Positions 58,573-64,000 of a DNA stretch of 64,000 bases are shown here, piece after piece. Positions within the stretch are counted from its first letter, which is position 1; the number at the start of each line of letters is the position of its first letter. The notes beneath the pieces were generated by a model. The model ran no database searches. It was not told the origin of the DNA and was given only the letters and a program-made list of their open reading frames with translations. Origin of the DNA: Domibacillus enclensis. Its GTDB lineage: Bacteria > Bacillota > Bacilli > Bacillales > Domibacillaceae. Position numbers and translations under genes: made by a program. Where the stretch lies: positions 310,001-374,000 of the forward strand of contig NZ_FTLX01000003.1 of the NCBI RefSeq assembly GCF_900156125.1. Direction: 5' to 3'.

Positions 58573-59514
58573 GTGAAGAAAGACAAAGTGGCGGTCGTCA
58601 TTGGCCCGACTGCCTCCGGAAAAACGGACTTAAGCATTTACCTGGCAAAAAAGCTGAACGGAGAAGTGATCAGCGGTGATTCGATGCAAATTTACCGCGG
58701 ACTGTCCATCGGCACCGCCAAAGCAACAAAGGAAGAAATGGCCGGAGTGCCGCATCATTTAATCGATATTAAAAACCCGGATGAATCGTTTTCAGCGGCT
58801 GAATTTCAGCTGCTGGCACGCGAGAAAATAGCGGACATTAACGCACGTGGAAAGCTGCCGATCATTTGCGGCGGAACCGGTCTTTATATTCAATCGGTGC
58901 TGTATGATTACGAGTTTGGGGATGATGCGGCGGATGCCTCTGTCCGCAAGCAAATAGAAGAAGAAGCAGAGCGGCTCGGCCCGGAGGCAATCCATGATCA
59001 GTTAAAAGCGGTCGATCCTGAAACCGCGGCTGCTTTTCATCCGAACAATGTGCGGCGGACGATTCGGGCGCTTGAAATATACCGCTTGACTGGTGAGCCT
59101 GCGTCAAAGCGGAAACGGCTGGATGCACCGGATGAGAAATATGATGCAGCCATCGTCGGCATTACGCTCGACCGGCCGGTGTTGTATGAACGGATCAACC
59201 GCCGGGTGGATGCAATGATCGAGTCAGGGCTGCTGGACGAAGCAAAGTGGCTGTACAGCATGAAGCTTGACCTTGCACCTGCTGTCCAGGCGATCGGCTA
59301 CAAAGAGCTGTTTCCGTACTTGCGCGGCGAGCAGACGCTCCAGGAAGCAGCCGATCTGCTAAAGCAAAACTCCCGCCGTTACGCCAAGCGTCAGCTTACC
59401 TGGTTCCGCAATAAAATGGAGCTTGACTGGTTCGATCTGACAATTGAAGACGAGCGGAACGAAAAAAAACAACAAATTTGCTCGCTGCTGGCAGGAAAGC
59501 TGAATCTGAGGTAG
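58573..59514 (+). CDS. miaA: tRNA dimethylallyltransferase
   Basis: Adds the isopentenyl group to A37 of tRNAs (i6A), the substrate of MiaB encoded 13 kb upstream. The P-loop GPTASGKTDLS is at residues 11-21, then SGDSMQIYRGLSIGTAKA, and VLYERINRRVDAMIESGL; QAIGYKELFPYL is also conserved. The 313 residues match the family. The GTG at 58573 is used; an ATG two bases earlier runs straight into a stop. The Shine-Dalgarno is a modest AAAGG 12 nt upstream. hfq follows after 42 bp, the same pair as in many bacteria. Confidence 0.95.
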   Translation: MKKDKVAVVIGPTASGKTDLSIYLAKKLNGEVISGDSMQIYRGLSIGTAKATKEEMAGVPHHLIDIKNPDESFSAAEFQLLAREKIADINARGKLPIICGGTGLYIQSVLYDYEFGDDAADASVRKQIEEEAERLGPEAIHDQLKAVDPETAAAFHPNNVRRTIRALEIYRLTGEPASKRKRLDAPDEKYDAAIVGITLDRPVLYERINRRVDAMIESGLLDEAKWLYSMKLDLAPAVQAIGYKELFPYLRGEQTLQEAADLLKQNSRRYAKRQLTWFRNKMELDWFDLTIEDERNEKKQQICSLLAGKLNLR

Positions 59515-59556
59515 AATTAGTAATAATGGATTCAGCTAGAAAGAGGAGGAAAACGC

Positions 59557-59790
59557 ATGAAACAGCCGATTAACATTCAAGATCAATTTTTGAACCAGCT
59601 GCGCAAAGAAAACACAATGGTTACTGTTTTTTTACTGAACGGTTTTCAGCTGCGCGGTCTCATTAAAGGATTTGATAATTTCACCGTTCTTGTGGAAACG
59701 GACGGCAAGCAGCAGCTTGTGTTCAAACATGCCATCTCTACCTTTGCTCCTCAGCGCAGCGTCAGCTTAAACTTTGACGAACAAGAATAA
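59557..59790 (+). CDS. hfq: RNA chaperone Hfq
   Basis: Hexameric Sm-like RNA chaperone; 77 residues. The Sm1 motif is visible in [27 protein letters not shown] and Sm2 in [14 protein letters not shown], the K-H pair being the RNA-binding residues of the proximal face. The C-terminal extension is short, as usual in Bacillus. ATG 59557 follows AGAGGAGG. It is cotranscribed with miaA and ends at a terminator. Confidence 0.97.
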   Translation: MKQPINIQDQFLNQLRKENTMVTVFLLNGFQLRGLIKGFDNFTVLVETDGKQQLVFKHAISTFAPQRSVSLNFDEQE

Positions 59791-59800
59791 GTTGCAGTGA

Positions 59801-59828
59801 AGATCCGCGTGAAGCGGGTCTTTTTTTC
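59801..59828 (+). terminator. Intrinsic terminator of miaA-hfq
   Basis: AGATCCGC and GCGGGTCT form an 8-bp stem with one G-T pair, followed by seven T. Confidence 0.85.
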
Positions 59829-59867
59829 ATGGGTGCGCATATGTATTGTATAAAGGAGGGGCGTCGC

Positions 59868-60776
59868 ATGAAGCAAACAAATAAAGAAGGCCGTATTCAT
59901 GTCGTCCTGAACCCGAAAGAAAAGCCGGCACAGGCAGTGGACTGGCCGGATCATCCAGAACACGGTCTTCTCCGCTCAATCGAACAGGAAATGGAATCCC
60001 TCATCGGCCTGACTGGCTTAAAAGTACTTGTGCGGGAGCTTTATGCCTCTGCTTATATAAATAAAAAACGGATGGAAGCAGGCCTTGAGACAAAAGGGCA
60101 GATGCTGCACATGCTGTTTACTGGAAACCCGGGAACAGGAAAAACGACAGCGGCAAGGCTGATTGCTTCCATGTTTAAAAAACTGGGCCTGTTGGAAAAA
60201 GGGCAGTTTATCGAAGCAGAGCGTGCCGATCTAGTCGGTGAATACATCGGCCATACCGCCCAGAAAACGCGTGATCTCGTGAAAAAAGCACTCGGCGGTG
60301 TTCTTTTTATCGACGAGGCCTATTCGCTGGCGCGAGGCGGGGAAAAGGATTTCGGGAAAGAAGCCATTGATACGCTTGTGAAGCAAATGGAAGACCATCA
60401 AAATGGATTCATTTTAATTTTAGCGGGCTATCCGCGCGAAATGGCGCATTTTTTGTCGATGAACCCCGGCCTGCAATCACGGTTTCCGTTGATCCATCAT
60501 TTCCCGGACTATACAACAGAGGAGCTGCTGCAGATTGCCGACGTGATTGCAGGTGAAAAAAAGTACGAAATTGATACAGTCGGACGGCCGCTGCTTCGTT
60601 CCATTATTGAGCAGGAAAAGCGGATCAGCGGGCTTCGATTTGCCAACGGGCGCAACATCCGGACGTTAATTGAAAAAGCAGCGCGGCGGCAGGCTCTCCG
60701 CTTAATGGCGCAATCCGTGCACTCAAAGAAAGAATTGAAAATGCTGAAGGGTGAGGATTTTCAATTGTCACCATAA
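59868..60776 (+). CDS. spoVK: Stage V sporulation protein K (AAA+ ATPase)
   Basis: AAA+ ATPase of the CbbX/SpoVK group, required for spore maturation in B. subtilis. The 302-residue protein has Walker A TGNPGTGKTTAARL near 84-97, then the highly conserved ERADLVGEYIGHTAQKTRDLVKKALGG stretch (read in pieces), Walker B GVLFIDEAYSLARGG, sensor 1 in ILILAGYP, and the arginine-finger region NPGLQSRFPL. ATG 59868 lies after AAAGGAGGGG; a longer frame from 59829 begins in the terminator loop. A sigma-E promoter is expected but I could not place one in the 40 bp after the hfq terminator. It is followed by a TetR gene instead of hflX. Confidence 0.93.
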   Translation: MKQTNKEGRIHVVLNPKEKPAQAVDWPDHPEHGLLRSIEQEMESLIGLTGLKVLVRELYASAYINKKRMEAGLETKGQMLHMLFTGNPGTGKTTAARLIASMFKKLGLLEKGQFIEAERADLVGEYIGHTAQKTRDLVKKALGGVLFIDEAYSLARGGEKDFGKEAIDTLVKQMEDHQNGFILILAGYPREMAHFLSMNPGLQSRFPLIHHFPDYTTEELLQIADVIAGEKKYEIDTVGRPLLRSIIEQEKRISGLRFANGRNIRTLIEKAARRQALRLMAQSVHSKKELKMLKGEDFQLSP

Positions 60777-60813
60777 AGACACATATGGTAAAATGTCGAA
60801 AAGGATGATGAAG

Positions 60814-61449
60814 ATGAAAAAAAAGCCTGTTAAGGAAAGAATCATTGAAACCGCTTTAATCATGTTTGAAAAGCACGGCTACCATGGCGTAACGGTCGAC
60901 CAAATTGTGGATGAGTGCGGAACGTCCAAAGGCGGATTTTACCACAATTTCCGCTCAAAGGATGAACTGCTTTATCATATACATGATGTGTTTATTTCCT
61001 ATTTGCTCAATAAAGCAAAAGAAACGTATGATAAAGAAACCGATCCCGTTTCCAGAATGTGCGGCATTATCACGTCATTCACCCGGATCTTTGATTTGTA
61101 TAAGCCCCATATTACGGTGTTCTATCAGGAAAGCACGTATTTAAAGGGCGACTTTGAAAAGCAAATTAACGACAAGCGTGAAGAATACCGGCAGCTGCTT
61201 TTGCAAATCATTCGGGAAGGCCAGGACAACGGCGATTTTCGTCCGGAGGTGCCAGCGCAAATTTCAACCATGGCGATTATGGGCATGATCAACTGGATGT
61301 ACAAATGGTTTAAAACAGAAGGGGAGCTGTCGATTGAAGACATTGCCCGCATCTTCAACGACATGATGATCCATTCTCTTTTAACGGAAGAAGCGATGAA
61401 AGCCGGAAAAGGAGAACGGTTTATATTAAAAACAGAAGCCGTCCAATGA
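60814..61449 (+). CDS. TetR-family transcriptional regulator
   Basis: A 211-residue TetR/AcrR regulator. The N-terminal HTH (about 5-52) reads ERIIETALIMFEKHGYHGVTVDQIVDECGTSKGGFYHNF (seen in pieces), with the recognition helix at CGTSKGGFYHNF. The C-terminal ligand domain has several helices (MCGIITSFTRIFDLYKPHITVFYQ and MGMINWMYKWF), like regulators of fatty-acyl or drug-efflux genes. ATG 60814 is chosen for spacing to AAAGG; earlier ATGs at 60805, 60808 and 60793 are also in frame. It directly follows spoVK and faces the UPF0126 gene across a shared terminator. What it controls is unknown to me. Confidence 0.88.
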   Translation: MKKKPVKERIIETALIMFEKHGYHGVTVDQIVDECGTSKGGFYHNFRSKDELLYHIHDVFISYLLNKAKETYDKETDPVSRMCGIITSFTRIFDLYKPHITVFYQESTYLKGDFEKQINDKREEYRQLLLQIIREGQDNGDFRPEVPAQISTMAIMGMINWMYKWFKTEGELSIEDIARIFNDMMIHSLLTEEAMKAGKGERFILKTEAVQ

Positions 61450-61466
61450 GGATGGCTTCTGTTTTT
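61433..61466. terminator. Terminator between convergent tetR and UPF0126 genes
   Basis: CAGAAGCCGTCC and GGATGGCTTCTG, overlapping the end of tetR, form a 12-bp stem (one G-T pair) followed by five T. It also contains the stop of tetR, so it serves the + strand. Confidence 0.7.
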
Positions 61467-62073
61467 AAAATTTTACAGTTCTCTTAGGCAAATGCCAGCC
61501 ATATTTGTACGATAAAATACGGAGCACGGCAATAAACATAAATAATATAATGAGCTGAGCAGGCGTTTCAGCTCCGCCAAGAGCGATAATTAAGCCGGCA
61601 AGAGCCGCCCATACGCCGTACACTTCGTCTCGCAGCAAAGCCGGCTTCCGCTGGGCAAGCACGTCACGAACCAGTCCGCCTCCGCTCCCCGTTAAAACGG
61701 CCGCCACGACCACCGCGCTGAGCGGATGATTCATCCCCGCCGCATACAGAGCCCCTTGAACCGCAAACGCAGCCAGGCCAATCGCATCAAAAAAGTTTCC
61801 CCACACCGGCCAGTGGCGAAGCAGATTTTGCGGGAATAAAATGACCGCTGTAATCGAAAGCGCCGCAATCGTAAAAAACTCGCCCTGCTCCCATAAAGCC
61901 GAAACCGGTACGCCAATAAGCAAATTCCGGATCGCCCCGCCGCCAAATGCGGTAATCATGCCTAATATATAAATGCCGAATACATCGTACTCTTCTTCCA
62001 TCGCCACAATCGCCCCAGAAATCGCAAAGGCAATGGTTCCGATGACGGTAAAGATGTCCCACGTAATGTCCAT
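61465..62073 (-). CDS. UPF0126/TRIC-family membrane protein
   Basis: A 202-residue membrane protein with about seven hydrophobic helices, built of two related halves of the TRIC fold (UPF0126). Conserved glycine-rich segments are FAISGAIVAMEEEYDVFGIYILGMITAFGGG (read in pieces) with GAIRNLLIG and LTGSGGGLVRDVLAQ. Family members include YvgT of B. subtilis and the E. coli protein YicG, proposed to transport glycine; prokaryotic TRIC proteins have also been described as cation channels, so the substrate is open. ATG 62073 has AAGGTTCG upstream. It is one of two minus-strand genes in the window and is absent from this place in B. subtilis. Confidence 0.85.
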   Translation of the reverse strand: MDITWDIFTVIGTIAFAISGAIVAMEEEYDVFGIYILGMITAFGGGAIRNLLIGVPVSALWEQGEFFTIAALSITAVILFPQNLLRHWPVWGNFFDAIGLAAFAVQGALYAAGMNHPLSAVVVAAVLTGSGGGLVRDVLAQRKPALLRDEVYGVWAALAGLIIALGGAETPAQLIILFMFIAVLRILSYKYGWHLPKRTVKF

Positions 62074-62214
62074 CACGAACCTTCTTTCATCCGAAATGTT
62101 TAATGTTCGGCTATTATTATAAACCATTGCCTGCCTAACGGCTACTTTTTCTTTTAAGAAAACCGGTCTTTTGCTATGATAAGAACGAGTGATAAGGAAA
62201 GTAGGAACAAATTT

Positions 62215-63486
62215 ATGACAAGCATGTTTGACTTATTAAAAAACGGCCCGATGATTCGGGAAAAAGCGGACCTGGCCGAAGCGAAAATCGCCGAAGTCCA
62301 CCAAGAAATCGATGGAATGGCTGAGTACAACCAGTTTCGTGTGCTGCAAAGCTTTCAGAAAAACCAGGTCAGCGATTTTCATTTCACCCCGTCAACCGGC
62401 TATGGATACGATGATGCCGGCAGGGAAACGCTAGAAAGCGTATACGCCGATGTGCTGGGCGGTGAGCGTGCCCTCGTTCGTTCGCAAATCATTTCCGGCA
62501 CACATGCGATTACCATCTCATTGTTCGGCATTTTGCGTCCGGGTGACGAGCTTTTGTACATTACAGGAAAGCCGTATGATACATTAGATGAAATTATCGG
62601 CATAAGTGGACCATCAAATGGGTCGCTGCGTGAATTTAACATTTCCTATAAGCATGTAGACTTAACCGACCAGGGAAAACCAGATTTTGACCAGATTCGC
62701 CAAAGCATCAATGAAAAAACGAAAATGGTGGCGATTCAGCGTTCAAAAGGATACGCCGTCCGTCCGTCGTTTACAATAGAAGAAATTCGGGAAATGATTA
62801 CGGTCGTGAAGGAAATAAAGCCGGATGCGGTTGTGTTCGTGGATAACTGCTACGGTGAATTTGTTGAGCGGGAAGAGCCGCTTCACGCCGGTGCGGATTT
62901 AATCGCCGGATCATTAATTAAAAACCCGGGCGGCGGCATCGCCAAAACAGGCGGCTACATCGCAGGGAAAAAGGAATTTGTTGAAAGCTGTTCGTACCGT
63001 ATGACGTCACCTGGCATTGGCGCTGAAGCGGGGGCGAGTCTTTACAGCCTGCAGGAAATGTACCAGGGCTTGTTTTTGGCCCCTCATGTTGTGGCGCAAA
63101 GTGTAAAAGGCGCGGTGTTTACCGCGGCGATGCTGGAGCAGTTCGGCATGAAAACAACGCCTGCCTGGAATGCGCCGCGTACGGATTTAATTCAAGCTGT
63201 TCAGTTTGATGACCGCGAGAAAATGGTCGCTTTTTGTCAGGCTATTCAATTTGCATCGCCGGTCAACTCACACGTGACGCCGCAGCCTGCTTATATGCCA
63301 GGCTATGAGGACGATGTCATTATGGCCGCTGGAACATTTATTCAAGGGGCAAGCATCGAATTAACAGCAGATGGCCCGCTTCGCCCGCCATACGCAGCAT
63401 ACGTACAAGGCGGACTCACGTATGCACATGTGAAGATAGCGATTGCCAGTGCGCTGGATTATTTAATCGAATCCAAAAAAATCTGA
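62215..63486 (+). CDS. ynbB: YnbB, PLP-dependent methionine gamma-lyase-like (aluminium resistance family)
   Basis: A 423-residue PLP-dependent enzyme of the cystathionine/methionine gamma-lyase related YnbB family, annotated in databases as an aluminium resistance protein or a gamma-lyase family protein; its substrate is not established. Conserved stretches are TPSTGYGYDDAGRETLE, QIISGTHAITISLFG, VDNCYGEFVEREEP and SLIKNPGGGIAKTGGYI, which holds the PLP lysine (LIKNPG). ATG 62215 lies 8 nt after AGGA; ATG 62224 is also possible. In B. subtilis hflX precedes it and glnR follows; here glnR is kept and hflX is missing. Confidence 0.88.
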   Translation: MTSMFDLLKNGPMIREKADLAEAKIAEVHQEIDGMAEYNQFRVLQSFQKNQVSDFHFTPSTGYGYDDAGRETLESVYADVLGGERALVRSQIISGTHAITISLFGILRPGDELLYITGKPYDTLDEIIGISGPSNGSLREFNISYKHVDLTDQGKPDFDQIRQSINEKTKMVAIQRSKGYAVRPSFTIEEIREMITVVKEIKPDAVVFVDNCYGEFVEREEPLHAGADLIAGSLIKNPGGGIAKTGGYIAGKKEFVESCSYRMTSPGIGAEAGASLYSLQEMYQGLFLAPHVVAQSVKGAVFTAAMLEQFGMKTTPAWNAPRTDLIQAVQFDDREKMVAFCQAIQFASPVNSHVTPQPAYMPGYEDDVIMAAGTFIQGASIELTADGPLRPPYAAYVQGGLTYAHVKIAIASALDYLIESKKI

Positions 63487-63513
63487 CAACCTTTTAAACT
63501 ATAAATAAATTTG

Positions 63514-63530
63514 TGTGATAAAAGGTTACA
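63514..63530 (+). promoter_or_regulatory. GlnR/TnrA box O1 upstream of glnR
   Basis: TGTGATAAAAGGTTACA fits the GlnR/TnrA consensus TGTNAN7TNACA exactly. It lies about 20 bp before the second site and upstream of the -35 element. Confidence 0.8.
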
Positions 63531-63535
63531 CCGTG

Positions 63536-63564
63536 TTGACAAATGAAATAACATGATTTATAGT
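63536..63564 (+). promoter_or_regulatory. Sigma-A promoter of glnR(A)
   Basis: A consensus TTGACA (63536-63541) and TATAGT (63559-63564) are 17 bp apart. The start is about 30 bp before the glnR ATG. Confidence 0.8.
63537..63553 (+). promoter_or_regulatory. GlnR box O2 overlapping the glnR promoter
   Basis: TGACAAATGAAATAACA matches TGTNAN7TNACA with one mismatch and covers the -35 and spacer. Two adjacent GlnR sites are the known arrangement for autoregulated glnRA in B. subtilis. Confidence 0.65.
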
Positions 63565-63598
63565 AAATGTATCAGATGATGAAAGAGGAGGGGAAAAC

Positions 63599-63994
63599 AT
63601 GAGCAGCCAAATACGCCGGACGATGCCGCTTTTTCCAATGGGAACAGTGATGAAACTAACCGATTTATCCGCGAGGCAAATTCGCTATTATGAGCAGCAT
63701 CATTTAATTACCCCGGATCGTTCTGATGGAAACCGGCGTCTCTATTCATTGAACGACATTGACCGTCTGCTTGAAGTGAAAGACCTTCTTGACCAGGGCA
63801 TCAATATGGCCGGGATTAAAAAAATCCTGCTGAAGGATGATTCGCAGGAACTTGAATTAGAAACAAAAGATAGTGGCGTAAAATCGAAAAAAGAGTTCAC
63901 CGATGAAGAGCTTCGCAAGCTTCTCCGCAAAGAGTTAATCAATGCGGGACGCTTCAACCGCGCTTCGGGAATGGACCGGCGGTTTTTTCACTAA
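63599..63994 (+). CDS. glnR: Glutamine synthetase repressor GlnR
   Basis: MerR-family repressor of nitrogen metabolism genes; together with feedback-inhibited glutamine synthetase it represses glnRA under glutamine excess. The 131-residue protein opens MPLFPMGTVMKLTDLSARQIRYYEQHHLI, the MerR winged helix with conserved RQIRYYE, followed by GNRRLYSLNDI and GINMAGIKKIL. The short charged C-terminus ends GRFNRASGMDRRFFH, the region that senses glutamine synthetase. ATG 63599 follows AGGAGGGG. Two GlnR boxes lie upstream. glnA, the expected next gene, lies beyond the window edge. Confidence 0.97.
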   Translation: MSSQIRRTMPLFPMGTVMKLTDLSARQIRYYEQHHLITPDRSDGNRRLYSLNDIDRLLEVKDLLDQGINMAGIKKILLKDDSQELELETKDSGVKSKKEFTDEELRKLLRKELINAGRFNRASGMDRRFFH

Positions 63995-64000
63995 TCTTTT

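Overview
The window is a stretch of chromosome from an endospore-forming member of the Bacillales, close to Bacillus in the broad sense. Nearly every gene has a clear Bacillus subtilis counterpart and the order follows the polC-to-glnR segment of that chromosome. Sporulation genes (dpaA/dpaB, spoIIIE, spoVS, cotE, spoVK) mark a spore former. Base composition looks fairly balanced (by eye mid to high 40s % G+C, not computed), and intrinsic terminators with Gram-positive style T-runs close most operons. I cannot name the species. All genes are on the + strand except a polyphosphate kinase (53.4-54.2 kb) and a UPF0126 membrane protein (61.5-62.1 kb).

Layout. 0-12.6 kb: 3' part of polC, then the transcription/translation operon rimP-nusA-ylxR-ylxQ-infB-rbfA-truB-ribF-rpsO-pnp. 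12.7-23.2 kb: mlpA; the sporulation/lysine block dpaA-dpaB-asd-dapG-dapA, which turns aspartate into dihydrodipicolinate and then spore dipicolinate; an RNase J2-type protein; spoIIIE. 23.5-29.1 kb: a GntR regulator (ymfC) and a complete BMP-type nucleoside ABC importer (nupNOPQ-like). 29.2-36.5 kb: ymfF-ymfH-ymfI-ymfJ-ymfK-ymfM-pgsA-cinA. 36.6-37.9 kb: a metY-type sulfhydrylase with its own promoter. 38-45 kb: recA, rny, ymdB, spoVS and a 2-oxoacid:ferredoxin oxidoreductase (korAB). 45.2-52.3 kb: miaB, ricA, cotE, mutS, mutL. 52.3-58.5 kb: glpP and the glycerol genes glpF, glpK, glpD, interrupted by a small unknown gene and a divergent PPK2. 58.6-64 kb: miaA, hfq, spoVK, a TetR regulator, the UPF0126 gene, ynbB, glnR.

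Readable control sites include sigma-A promoters for rpsO, metY, recA, rny, miaB, glpF, glpD and glnR; a sigma-K promoter for dpaA; a LexA box at recA; two GlnR/TnrA boxes at glnR; CcpA cre sites before ymfC and on the glpF promoter; and terminator hairpins in the glpF and glpD leaders where GlpP should act, so glpP, glpF, glpK and glpD form one glycerol-response circuit.

The window is mostly core genome. I do not see an obvious new defence or mobile system. The least explained stretch is 52.9-54.3 kb: a six-unit array with a 20-21 bp period (CG[C/G]CGATA cores), a Rex-like operator, an unrecognised 66-residue protein and a divergent polyphosphate kinase, all placed between glpP and its target operon. 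Other departures from the B. subtilis arrangement are an IF2 lacking its usual N-terminal module, an RNase J2 with altered metal ligands, loss of ylxP, tepA, pbpX and hflX from their usual places, and insertion of metY between cinA and recA.
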